Assembly: GCA_038503075.1 (NCBI GenBank)
Contig: JBCAML010000002.1
Location: forward strand, 682,001-746,000
Direction: 5' to 3'
Length of the DNA: 64,000 nucleotides
DNA from: Gyromitra esculenta
Lineage: Eukaryota > Ascomycota > Pezizomycetes > Pezizales > Discinaceae
The number at the start of each line of letters is the position of its first letter. Positions within the stretch are counted from its first letter, which is position 1. This document shows, piece by piece, positions 45,498 to 56,516 of the stretch. Under the pieces are notes generated by a model, which was given only the letters and a program-made list of their open reading frames with translations, was not told the DNA's origin and did no database searches. A program made the position numbers and the translations under genes.

Positions 45498-48217
45498 TCA
45501 TACTTCACGCTTCTCATCCGGGAAACTGATAGCTGGCTTCTCAGATTCTTCATGGCTACGCTTGTTTGCAGCATCTGCTACACCAGCGTCGAAGTTCTGG
45601 AGAGCCAGATCAAGCCCGATCTCTCTATTGATCTCAGCCTGTCTTTCAAAGTCTGCTGCAGCAACGCCCTCGCTTCCGAAAACGATGTCCATTTCCTCTG
45701 AAGTGGCACACAACCATTAGTGTCGTCCAGTAATATATATATGCCTAGCAAGCTAGGTGGCCTACCGAGTGAAAGCTGCTTTGTCTCAGGAACGAAGAAT
45801 AGGATGAAGAAGGCCCCCATCGTAGTGAAAAGTCCAAAGAAGACATATGTTCCCCATTTCATGTGAGCAAGCATATCAGGGGTGACTTGTCCAATAATGA
45901 AGTTATTCTATAATTAAGTTAGTATCAGGATTTCAGTTTTCGAGGATGTCTTAGGCTCTGGCGGGAACGAGCTTACCATCCAGTCTACGATAGAGATATA
46001 TATATTAGCGAAATGGCCGCAAAAATTTTTGAATATAAGGGGAATATAACTTACTTGAACTTGCGCCAAGTGCAATTCCCTTTGCTCTCACGCTCAATGG
46101 CCAAACTTCAGCAACCCTATAAGTAGTTTGTTAGTCACATGTATAGTTAGCACTTTCATTGCTAGTTTCACTTACAAAATCCAGGCACAGGGCCCCCAAG
46201 CTGGTGGAATTTGTTAGCATTCCAGTATCGTAGCTTGTCGTTAAGTAGCTCTGGGGTTGACATACAGTATCCAAAATGAACGACGAAAAGCCAAACCATA
46301 GCAACGGCACCCCAACCCGCTGCCTTATGGGTCGGCCACTGGTCTTCATTTTTGGCAAAGATAATTGCAATGATAAAGTGACATAAAGCCATTCCGATTG
46401 CTCCCACAAAGAGGACTGGTTTTCTTCCGAGTTTGTCGATATACCTAAAGATAGTGTATGAGTATATAGCCTAAGTGTTTTTCGATTTCGAGTGTAAAAA
46501 CTTACATGACGGCCGGAATCTAAGTAATGCAGCAGAACTTGTTAGAAAGTCCTTAAGAAAATGGTGCGAGGTTTGTGGTTTGGGAATATCGTCTATGGAC
46601 TTACAGTGGCTAGAAACATGACTACACCGACCACTCCAGTAGCAAGCAAGGATGTAGTTGTGCCAGACATGCCCAATTGGCTGAAAATAGAGGGAGCATA
46701 GTATAGGACTGCGTTGATACCAGTAAATTGCTAGACGTCGTTAGCTCTAATTCATCTAGCTCTAAGAAAGCTTTATAGAACTATCATCGTTTAAGAAACT
46801 AACCTGGAAGAACATAGCTTTATGAGGGAAAATACAGTTAGAATCTTGCTTACTAATATGCTGGTCGAAGGAATGATTGACTTACTAACGGTCGAAACAA
46901 ACACTCTGCGGAACATGCTTTTGCTCTGGAACAAACTAACAAAACTTAATGCCTCTAGTTTGACATAGCTCCAAGTGTCCTTCCGCTCAAGATGAGGAAA
47001 CTTTTCCGCTTCGGTCCTCTTTTCGAACATGCTCTGGGACTTAATTTCTAAGAACTCCAAGTTAATCAACTCATGGTCTTTAGGAAGCCCTCTGAGACTG
47101 GCCAGGACTTCAAGCGCTTCTTCTTCGCGGTCGTGATGCGTCAGCCATCTCGGGGAGAATGGCATGAAGATGATACCGATTCCCAAAATTATCGCGGGTA
47201 CGAGCTGGAGGGCAAGAGGGAGAAGCCAAGCAGCATCTTTCTGATCGTTTCCGGTACCGCCAATATGGTTGGTCCCGTAATCAACCCTAACAAGTCAGAA
47301 TTTTTGCCAAAAGCGACAGTAGTCGTATGCTTACCAGAAAGATACCATGATTCCGAAGGTAATGGCCAGTTGCTGCAGACCAACCAAAGATCCTCTTACC
47401 TCAGGAGGAGCAATCTATGGGTACTCAGTTTTAGTAATGTACCGTAATTTACCATTGCATTAACTGGGGCCTTGTAGTACTGACCTCGGCATTATACATA
47501 GGGACTGTCATACTCAGGGAACCAACGCCCATACCAGTAACAAATCTCCCGCCTAGAATGTACGAGTCATCGCCAACGATAGAACAACATTGAACAATCA
47601 CGCCGATACAGAAAATGACCACATTGACCAAAATTGTGTATTTTCGAGAGATCCTTTCGGCCAAGACACCAGAGTAAATTGTACCAGTCCAAGCTCCGAG
47701 TTCGAGAATGGCTGTTACATGTTATTATCGAAAAATCCAAGGGCCAATAAAGTAATTTTAATCTACCTACCAGTAAGCCAGCCCTTCTTTGTGGGGTTGG
47801 TAACGGCATCCCCCATCTAGTTGTTGTTAGCGCTAGAGCTTGTCCTAAACACGAATCAACTTACATGTTTTCCAAACGCATTCATAGCCACTGTAGATTA
47901 CAATTGTCAACAAATGACGAGGCAATTTTAGGCCATTTCAGGCCAAAGGATCATTCAATCAGCGACAAACTTACAGACACCCGAAAATACACCCTGATTG
48001 TAACCATATAACAGTCTGTATTTCAGCACTCTGCGTTAGTGATTGAACGTTTTTCAGGAAATAGCTATAAGTACCCTCCAAGACACGCAAACAATGCCAT
48101 CCCAAAGACTTTTGCATTCTGTACTAGACCTGCAGGCCCAGAAGGTCCGGCAAGCGCTTGACGCCTGACAAGCGCAGCATTGTCTTGCCCAGCAGCTGTA
48201 ACTGTTCCACCAGCCAT
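45498..48217 (-). CDS. MFS sugar transporter, intron-rich with micro-exons
   Basis: This 12-TM sugar or polyol proton symporter lies in the plasma membrane; substrate unknown. There are 16 exons, complement(join(45498..45697,45766..45907,45977..45984,46055..46116,46176..46200,46266..46444,46506..46519,46605..46730,46804..46817,46886..47286,47335..47414,47485..47711,47771..47816,47865..47890,47975..48015,48075..48217)), 577 residues. Exons of 8, 14 and 14 nt are needed to complete family motifs. Those motifs are [110 protein letters not shown] and the end motif [12 protein letters not shown]. All splice phases agree. The Zn2Cys6 gene lies 1.4 kb upstream on the same strand and may regulate it. 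Quinate or hexose permeases are the nearest functional guesses. Confidence 0.93.
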
Positions 48218-49579
48218 CGTTCTTTATTTGGATCTCGCTGCGGAAAAAGAAGAAAAAAAGAGTTCGTGCTTCCGTTCACGATATCGCGATGTGGAATTAA
48301 ACTCACTCTGCTTGATCCCAAATATGCGGAGACAGTAACTGGGGAAGCTGGGGTAGCAGCTGTCTTTATTAGATGGCAGATAGCCCAAAATATTCAATGT
48401 CGGCTAAACCCATGGCTACAATCCGGGGATTATTGTGGGGAATAGCCTGAAGGAAGAACCCAGTGACCCAGGATAAGAGCTGCCGTATAATTTTAGCCGA
48501 ATTATCACCACACTAGCATGCTTTTCTGTGACAATTCCATCCACAATCGAAGTAGTTCACCACTCGATACGGCCTGCGGGACATCGGATATGGGGTGATA
48601 GTTTCGAGTTTGATTACTCTCGGATACTCCGTGTGAAATCACAAGTAAGAACATAGTAGTATCTAACCGGGGAAGCTCTCTGTAGTGCAGACCACCGCTA
48701 ACAAGCACTCCTAGCTAGGGTATAGGCGCGTGATAGGTAGGTGGTAAATGCGCACAGACTTGAGGTTGACAAATGAGCGCTGCAGCGGAGAAAATGGAGC
48801 GATCTAGATAGCTATATTCGACTGAAAAACTCCCGAAAAACGACGAACTACGCTAGAATGGTTTATGCAAATACGTAGCCGTCTTTATGGGTATCACAAA
48901 GAGTGAGAGAGAGAGTTTTTTCCGTGTTAATCCGTCCAGCCGGCCGGTTGGGCAATTGCGATGATAGGAGATAGAGCTTATGTATAGAATACGTAAGGCT
49001 TCAACAACAATTCGAGGCACTACGATCATTGGAATTCCCGGACGGAACTCCGGAAAGACTGGGAGGCAAGGGCCAAGGCGCAATCTTGTGGCCGTTGAAC
49101 GAGTGGCTGAAAAGAATAATTAATAGCTACCTAGGTTATATAGGGCTTCTGTTTCTCAAATTACAACTTAACACAACGGAGATGATCATACACTGTCACT
49201 CGTATAAGTCCTAGGTAATATCTTGACGATACGGGTCCCTAAGCAACCCTCCCTGTCCGCTCCTTCGCCGCATTTCATGTGTATTTGGGGGTGTTTGACT
49301 TTTCTAATTTCATTCGTGATTAAAGTCTTCGAGTTGGCTGGGATATAGTCGGCCGAAAAACCGGCAGCAAAAGTTTTCGGTATCAGGATAACAGAATTTA
49401 AGCATTTTATTGGCTAGAAAGCTGCAGGGGAATTTTTACCTGTTAGAATGATGTTTTCGCCAAGAAACAGATAAAGAAACTTCTATAAAGTAACGTAGTA
49501 GAGATGGATGAGGCGAAGAAGTAACTCGATATATATGATCGCTATAAAACTTTATAATGTCAAAGACAATCTAAATTGC
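48218..49579. other. spacer between transporter and Zn2Cys6 regulator
   Basis: The transporter promoter region. It holds two CGG-N8-CCG motifs (49039-49052, 49350-49363) and a CCGGCCGG palindrome (48940-48947). No gene is supported. Confidence 0.55.
49039..49363. promoter_or_regulatory. two CGG-N8-CCG inverted sites upstream of the transporter
   Basis: CGGACGGAACTCCG (49039-49052) and CGGCCGAAAAACCG (49350-49363) share the same inverted CGG spacing of eight bases, the type of site that dimeric Zn2Cys6 proteins bind. They lie about 0.8 and 1.1 kb upstream of the transporter ATG. Binding is inferred. Confidence 0.3.
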
Positions 49580-52072
49580 CTAGTTATCAGGCGGCACGAC
49601 GAAACCGAAACCATTGTCCCATGAACAATCCCACAGGCCAGCTCCATCATGGTCTCCGAGCATTCCCCAAAAGTCCTGATCAATTGGCATTGAATCGAGT
49701 TCGATATTATTCCACGTGTCTTCGGGACCTGTTGTGGAGGGTACTACTTCGTCGTGTGTAACTGCAAATAATAATAACACAATAATCAATAAATATGTGA
49801 GCTGTGCTGTAGCTGGTTCACGCGACGAACTAGGGTTTTCCGATTTTTATACGCACTTTTTTTCTGATCGCGGTCTGCAGTAGCATTGCAGTTAATGTTC
49901 TCTCGCTGAGTGCTCTCAACAGCAGAAAGTCGATCTCTCTCCCTTTTTTCCCAGACAGCATCGTAAAACAGACTAGAGGCCATCCGACTTTTCATCTTTA
50001 TTGAATGTCCCCATCCAACGGAACCGGCTTTACCCTCTCCTCGACTCCCCCCAATGATTTGGATGAAGCGCGAAGCCCGCTGGGGTTCGTCATCTTCAAT
50101 GATAGATAGTTTCAATAGGAGGGTGAACGCTTCGCGTACATGATTTTCGGCTGTTTCAGTTGACTTACTGTCAAGAAGAGCGACTGTAGTAGTAACGTAA
50201 TGGGGCTTGGTTAGATTTTCCAAAGTCTGTGCAGACTTGCGTGAGTTCGAAATCGCCATGATCTTTAGGAGCCATAAGGCCGCCATAATAAGAGAGCGAA
50301 TAATATATGTTGGGTAAAACTTCAACACATCTTTTTTGTGTTCTTTGCTGATCAGGTCGATCAATTTTATCGCCGTCCTGAACCCTTTTATCATCATGCT
50401 AGAGGTTTCTACTGCACCCACGACGTTTTGAATATCATCATGAAGGACATAAATGTGCAAATGAAGACGATTTATTAGTAAGATGATCTCGCTCTCAACT
50501 GGTAGCGAGTGCGAAGGGGGGGCTTGAGCAAGTTGGGTTTCTAGGGCCTCAAGCTCGCCATCGAATAGCTGAATCAAAGACCAGCGGGAGCCAGTATCCA
50601 CTAAACCGGTGGCGCTGAACTGATTGCCTGACAGTGCCGGAACAAATTTTGAACACGTGCACGCAATCTGGAGGTGCTGCTTGAATTTTTCCGGAAGATC
50701 TGAAGGTGGATTTCGGATAGTGAAGTCTGGGAGAAGCGTTGGTGGGACTCCGAGTTTGCTCGACAAACTGTAGCCTCAGTAAGTACAATTCTTTATACTA
50801 ATTATCTGACATTGGAGGCTATAGATTATCAAGACCAAGCGATAGGGATAGGCAAGATTTCTTGGAGAAATCTAAACCCTTACGGTGACCGTACGAAAAA
50901 TCAGCTAGGAAGCAAGCCGACCAAACAGCACTTCTCCCTTGAAGCTCATCATCTCTAGGGACATGTAAACAATTCCCTTTAAACTCTTGGGCAAAACCTG
51001 GTCTATGGAATCCGTACTGTAGTGCTAGGTGTGAGGCCATGCCGCACCGGATCCAGCTACTGTCATTTGTCTGCTTCTTGAAAGGTAATGGCCATGAACA
51101 AAGCAAGAGGAGGGCTTGGATGTCCTTGTCAATGTTAACTCTACTCGGATTAATTGAAATCTCAGACAACAAGTCGTTTAACGGAGATATAAGCTGCTTA
51201 TAAAGACCGAAGTATATAGGATGATGACGAGAAGCAATGAAGAGAATCGTACTGAATAATAATGGCGATTCTACGAACATGGTCTCCAATGTAACCGTAA
51301 GGATGACGATGGGCAGATGGTAATGGTAATATGAATGAAACCTGGACAAGTAAATAGTTAATGAAATTGATTTCAGCCACCTTAAAATTTTTACAACTAT
51401 TCAAAGATATAAGATTCGAAAAGCAGAGAAACCTACTCGTGAAAAAGTGCCACAATTGCATCAGATGAAATTTCTATATCCCCAATCTTCTTGGGTAATA
51501 GAGAGGCGTCAACTACCGGGAAGACAGGTGCCGTTGACATACTATCCTCAAACTTTGGTTCTGTTTCTGAATTAAGTGTATCTTCCACTGGCTGAGTGCC
51601 TCTAAGCTCTAGCTTCTCCCGCATGTGTTCTAGCTGTCTAGATACCTGTTCTAGCCGTCTTTTGCCTAGTTAGCCAATCATTACGTTGTCACATTATGAA
51701 GTTAAGTTATCATACTGTCTCGCTGGTGTTCTTTTGAATGTTGGATCGACACGACATGGAAGCCCATGGCTTGCGCATCTCGAACAAGGGGCTGGAAATT
51801 TGATGGATCCATCACATCTCAACTATCCTCTACAAATTAGAAATTGTATATCAAAAGGTAGAGAGACTCGATTAGTGTACCTTCTGCTGCCGGCATGTGG
51901 TACAAGCGTTTTGAGTGCGCTTTCGCTTCCCTTGAGCGTTACCTTTGCCTTCTTCGCTGTTAGTAGTACGTGTTTTGCCCTTCGGTCTTCGCCCTGTTTC
52001 TCCTTCCATTGTTCTTGTTTGCGAGTCTTCGCTATTGGAGAGGGTGTTTGATGGTGTTGTTGTTGTGGACAT
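49580..52072 (-). CDS. Zn(II)2Cys6 transcription factor (Leu3/PrtT-like architecture)
   Basis: A fungal binuclear zinc-cluster regulator. The model is complement(join(49580..49761,49857..50774,50836..51341,51437..51658,51716..51822,51881..52072)), 708 residues. The zinc cluster CTTCRQQKLRCDG, then CSRCASHGLPC, lies at residues about 56-87 and is split by intron 1. A coiled coil follows (RLEQVSRQLEHMREKLEL). The middle region (ALFHEFHSYYHYHLPIVIL, SPLLFSTILFIASRH, ALLLLCSWPLPF, GMASHLALQYGFHRPG) resembles the fungal-specific domain of Leu3 and PrtT regulators. The C-terminal exon ends with an acidic aromatic tail (WNNIELDSMPIDQDFW), a plausible activation domain. Intron 4 uses a weak GTCTTG donor, so that junction is the least certain. 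The sugar transporter lies downstream. Confidence 0.88.
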
Positions 52073-53740
52073 CTCAACACTTATGACGATACGGATACGT
52101 TAAACCAAGCTGCCTTAAGTTAAAGCTTCGGATCAAACTTCTCGTACCGCTGATGAAAGCTGGATTACGCAGCTCTTGTTTGGGGGATATTTATGAATGT
52201 CCGTCTTCGCCAAGAAGGAAGAAGGTCCATGTAGTAAAGAGCCTTATGACTGTCGGTCTCCGAGGCTCCGAACGATCCTGTCCCATGCCCAGCCTTTGCG
52301 TGATTGGCTCTGGCCTGAATCCTGGCCATTTACTTCGCACCCGTGGAAGCTGATTCGAAAGTTTAAAGCTCAAACCAGCATTAGCATAGTAATGTCGACC
52401 AAACATAGAGACCCAAAAATGTAGAAAATACATTCGCGACATAGTCTATCCTAGCTCCCTTCGAAGTAGCAGCCTCACTACTAGCTAGTACACGCGCACG
52501 ACTCCTAATTTTTGGGCTGTCGCCGCCCTTTAGGGGTAAACTGCATAGCATGCAGTTTACTCCAACCGTCAGATCGAGCGAAGCCCTGTTGGCAGGAAAA
52601 TATTTTAGGCGTTATAATAGCCCGTGGCCAAGATTCTAGCGACGAATTTAAGGTTTGGGAGAGATCTAACCATGCAGAAGCAGCACCTTGCGAATGTCAA
52701 CCGATTCCGACAGGGGTAATTACATGTATAATTGAAACCTGCTTTCGACAGTGCAGGAAAAACAACTTATCAATTCATGAGCCCCCCGCTATAAATGTAA
52801 TTGAAGTGTATGTAGATGAATTACGCAGCAAAGTCCGTCGGGCCAACGAACAAATGTGCTCCCTTCATCCCCTGCTCCCTGGGAAGCTCCCCGACATGTG
52901 CACATGCATATGCGCGTGTATGTAAGTGCGACAGCTACAGTAAAAGCTTCGTGTTTCGGTTCAAGAAAACTTAGGTCTGTTAGATAGGGGCCGAAACTGG
53001 AAATTGAAAGAAGCTATGGGACAATAGCTAATTAACCGGTTCATAGGGCTGATACAATGCCGCGAGTTGTATCAGCAAGAGGGTGGTGGAGGCTCGAGTA
53101 AGTTCAGGAAGGAAGTCCACGGATTGAAGTTCTCAGGACTATCCCAAAATCTAAGTTCGAATATTGCCTCGAAGCCATAGAGCTTATAGATACATGTAAC
53201 CCTAATACACAAGGCTAGCGCACTAAAGGCTAAGCACCGGTAGCTCCTTCACATTTTATCACTCGATTATAGTTTCGTGTTAGTGAAATTAAAATTCACA
53301 ATAGGTTGGAAGGGCCTTGAAGCTTGCCTTGACTCAGTATACGTATTTTTTTTTTCGTTAGAGGAGACTTAAAGTATATGTTTAAGCTTATATGAGACTA
53401 GCAAGAGTAAAACTACATGTAATCAAGGCGAGTCGTTTATCTATTGGTTATTTGGGCGTGGACTATATATGAGTAGATTTCCATTTGATGATCATAGCCC
53501 AAATCATAAATCATTTATAAGAGTTTTCATTAACATATATGAAATTTCTGCTATGCCTAGAGACCAAGGACGGGAAGTAGTTTATGAAGACGAAGTTGTG
53601 AAGAAATCTCCCTGATTCAACACCCCAAACACCAATGCTCCCACTAAAAATATGCAAACCCAAAAGGAGAAGAAGCAAAGAAAAGAAGCAAAGAAGAAGA
53701 AAAAAATCAAGACAATACAGAGCATTGGGCAAAAGAGCAA
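52073..53740. other. promoter of the Zn2Cys6 gene and 3' flank of the Ser/Arg-rich gene
   Basis: No gene is supported; the 137-codon frame at 52512-52925 starts at TTG and looks accidental. A perfect 11-bp-arm hairpin (52536-52560) and three TACATGTA octamers (52721, 53191, 53414) are present. Confidence 0.5.
52536..52560. repeat. perfect 25-bp hairpin
   Basis: Arms GTAAACTGCAT (52536-52546) and ATGCAGTTTAC (52550-52560) are exactly complementary around a 3-nt loop. It lies 464 bp upstream of the Zn2Cys6 start codon. It may be a protein-binding palindrome or chance. Confidence 0.6.
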
Positions 53741-54343
53741 TTAATGGCGTGAATAAATAGACCTGCTACCTCCAACCCGAACTAAGCCTTGACCATCATG
53801 CGCGTGGTCAGATCCGAATGCATCCACACTTCTTCCAGCTCCACCGTTGTGCACCGTCGTAGGAGGCCGAGAACTGCTCCTCTTAGTTGGTGCTGCTGGC
53901 ACATGTGCCCGAGGAGCTGAGTAACGATACTGAGGCTGATTTGTAGGTTCGGCACGGTATAATTCGTTCCGGTGTCCTTGCGAACTTCTATTCACGGTGG
54001 ATTGGAGGCCTTGGTGTAATCTCACAGGTATACCACGCGACGCGCTTCTACCGTTTGAGGATATGGCACTTGGTTGGATTGTTCTTGCGCTGCCAGCCAT
54101 TGCTTTGTTGGAGATTGAACCTAAGGTGCTGCTGATTCGACCGGGCAATGAACCTCTGCTGTTTCGTCTTGCTTGCGGCACGCTTTGTCGTGGGTATTCA
54201 ATATCACGAGTGCAGTAATTTGATCCTGATGCATGGTAACTCGTTGTTCTGGGAGGGGGGCTTAGGTCGCGGCTGGTAGGGATATGTTCGCCTACATTCA
54301 CTACCATAGAAGACGACCTGGTAAAGGATGGACGGTTGCTCAT
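53741..54343 (-). CDS. Ser/Arg/Pro-rich low-complexity hypothetical protein
   Basis: The frame from the ATG at 54343 encodes 200 residues (MSNRPSFTRSSSMVV). The open frame extends 45 codons further to 54478, but that part is unlike the rest in composition. No domain is recognised. The protein is rich in Ser, Arg, Pro and Gly, without membrane segments, and likely disordered. Repeated basic-serine motifs (SSSRPP, RRNSRGS, KRSSSR) could be kinase targets. Sustained biased composition over the full frame favours a real gene. Fungal genomes hold many such lineage-specific proteins. Confidence 0.5.
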   Translation of the reverse strand: MSNRPSFTRSSSMVVNVGEHIPTSRDLSPPPRTTSYHASGSNYCTRDIEYPRQSVPQARRNSRGSLPGRISSTLGSISNKAMAGSARTIQPSAISSNGRSASRGIPVRLHQGLQSTVNRSSQGHRNELYRAEPTNQPQYRYSAPRAHVPAAPTKRSSSRPPTTVHNGGAGRSVDAFGSDHAHDGQGLVRVGGSRSIYSRH

Positions 54344-55776
54344 TTCGTATTCTGTGAATAAATAATCGAAGATTTTTCTAAGGTGTAGATGTATTCTTGG
54401 ACGGAAACAAATTGTTTGAGTTATATGGGCCGGACGGTTGGGTTTAGTGTATGAAACTAGGTAGAAAGAAACAGTCAAGAGGAGGGGCCATGGCAGTGTT
54501 TAAATAAATAAATAATTTCCTGGTTATCAGAACTTTACTAAGGTGGCCTAATCGGGAACTGACGTTGTTGTTTTTCTATACCTTTTTTGCTGGGAACCTG
54601 GCAGCAGTCACTAGAGCGTTCTACGTAGGATTTTGGAACTGACCAATACTGCGCAGCTGCTTAACTATCGAAACAAAAACTGGAATCCGATGAGTGTTCG
54701 GGCGATTCAACCTGGAGTTGAGATGTGCATCGGCAAGTCAGCCGACCATCACACATTTCAACCAATCCAAATACTGCACGCACGTGTATTGCCTGCAGGC
54801 TCACCACTGGTTCTGGCTTCTATACCAGCAACTGCGTGACGTTTTGAGAATGTATTGGGCCCATGTTCCATATATTCAGTGTAATTTGTATGGTGGTCCA
54901 TTCCTGAAACGTCGTACAATTACGAGTATAGTGATCTACAGAGGTGCAGCTCCCCGTTTCCTTTTTTTCCTTTTTTTCTTTTTTCTCGGGGAAAGTATCC
55001 CTGAAAGTTACTACACAGCAAACGTCAGTATCACCCCAAGCAAGGCGAACACTGCTAAAAGACATGACAGTTTTCTGGAACGAAGGTAAACGCTGATTGG
55101 GACACATGCTAACCGTCATCTCGGTAAAGATAGGGGCTTCCTAGGACTAGAACCTATGATTAACTTGCATCTTTATTTGGGGCTAGTCCGTCATCAACAA
55201 CAACAAAAACATCACGACGATCATTGGAAACCTTCCAAATCTGAGGGTTTTTCGTGCATCAACTTGCCACCAAGATATCTGCTTAATATGTTAACCTGTG
55301 AAAACATCCTATTTTTGTGTTTATGACTGGCTAGCAACTCCTTGGAGATGGCCTGTACAAAGCCGCAATTTCGTAAAAAAACCGTCTTATCTAGCTAGAT
55401 AGCATCACTCTCTCGGCACCCGCAAGGATTGAGGCTATAAAAATTTATGATAGGTGCCATTTTATATGCGGAGCTTGGGATCTTCATTTATGACCAGGAA
55501 AACAGCTAGCCAAGAACGGCCTTGGGATCGGTTTTCAGGTCTATGTGGACCATAAATGTCTTCAGCTTGCACTTGACTCCGTCATAAGCCTTTTTCCTAG
55601 GGGCTGAAATTGCTGGCACAACCGGCACAACCGGCGGAAAATGACGTTGTAGAAATCAGCCTCTTTTTTTATCCAATGGATACCTTAAGCATTGGTAATA
55701 TTTAATAAAGTAAAGTGAGTTGTCTTTATGATTTTCTTAAAGCAAGACTCACTTGGGTCTGGTGATCATAGCGATT
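54344..55776. other. spacer with no supported gene
   Basis: No gene or repeat could be supported. The 131-codon frame at 54694-55089 includes a phenylalanine run from a T tract and is probably accidental. Confidence 0.5.
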
Positions 55777-56034
55777 TCAGTTGCGATTGGCTAAATTTTC
55801 CACATCTTCCCAAGGATACTGAGAGTCAGGAACAAAGTTCAACGGGTAGATACCATCTAGAAAGGCGGAGCAGTGCAATCTGAGAGACTGCCACTTGCTG
55901 TTCAAAAAACGCAGACAAAGACCGTCGGGGAGGGAAACCTGGTCTGGAACAACTGGCTTTTGTCCATTGCGTTTTTTTAGGGGGAGGTAATGTGGCCTCG
56001 TCCACCAAGCATCTAAGGTATGGTCAGATGCCAT
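55777..56034 (-). CDS. small hypothetical ORF (85 residues)
   Basis: An ATG frame of 85 codons with balanced composition, rich in Trp, Pro and Leu (MASDHTLDAWW, PHYLPLKKR, PWEDVENLANRN). It has no recognised domain. It lies 97 bp from a MITE and may be a relic of a larger gene or of a transposon rather than a functional gene. Confidence 0.25.
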   Translation of the reverse strand: MASDHTLDAWWTRPHYLPLKKRNGQKPVVPDQVSLPDGLCLRFLNSKWQSLRLHCSAFLDGIYPLNFVPDSQYPWEDVENLANRN

Positions 56035-56131
56035 GCAGTTAGATTGATGTGTTAGCCGAGTGATGTTGCGTGACTCGCGTTGTGCCGCAAAGGTTTGTTA
56101 TTTGTTTTTTTTATATATGGTGTATAGAGTA

Positions 56132-56381
56132 CAGTTGTGTCCAACAAGTCTCTGCAGTTTCTGAAGTACCACAACACAAAACATGATGTCAGACCACTCC
56201 TCTAAGTAAAAATTTAAAAAATACACCCAGGCCTTAAAAAAATACAATAGAGAAGATAGCCCCATCACGCCGTTGAGTTTTTATTGCTTCACAAGAAGAG
56301 AGGGTTGTAATAGCTAGATTTTTAGTTGATTTCCATGCTTTGTGGCACCCAAAAACCGCAGGGTCTTGTTGGACGCAACTG
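56132..56381. mobile_element. MITE family A, copy 1 (250 bp)
   Basis: The ends are inverted repeats of about 43 bp, starting CAGTTGTGTCCAACAAG and ending CTTGTTGGACGCAACTG. They are flanked by TA on both sides (56130-56131, 56382-56383). There is no coding capacity. A second copy is at 58036-58295. TA duplication and CAG ends place it among Tc1/mariner/pogo-derived MITEs. Confidence 0.88.
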
Positions 56382-56383
56382 TA

Positions 56384-56516
56384 CTCGTGCTCTAGCATAA
56401 GTACCTGAAAATGCCTTTTGGTGGCAAAGTTTTTTAATTCGTCCCGCAGCAGCGCTTCAAAATTTGGTTGGCCAAAACCTTACCCTTATTTTCAGGTACT
56501 TATGCTAGAGCACAAG
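56384..56516. mobile_element. 133-bp palindromic MITE of a second family
   Basis: Arms of about 30 bp share GTGCTCTAGCATAAGTACCT and are separated by about 70 bp. TA flanks both sides (56382-56383, 56517-56518). The left TA is the same dinucleotide that ends the neighbouring copy of family A. Extended matching (ACTGTACT) could shift the true ends a few bases outward. Confidence 0.8.

Noticed and set aside
52512..52925. 137-codon Cys-containing frame
   Set aside because: Begins at TTG, cysteines are scattered without zinc-finger spacing and the frame spans a hairpin and a TACATGTA.
54694..55089. 131-codon frame with a Phe run
   Set aside because: The Phe run comes from a T tract; no homology and no conserved features.
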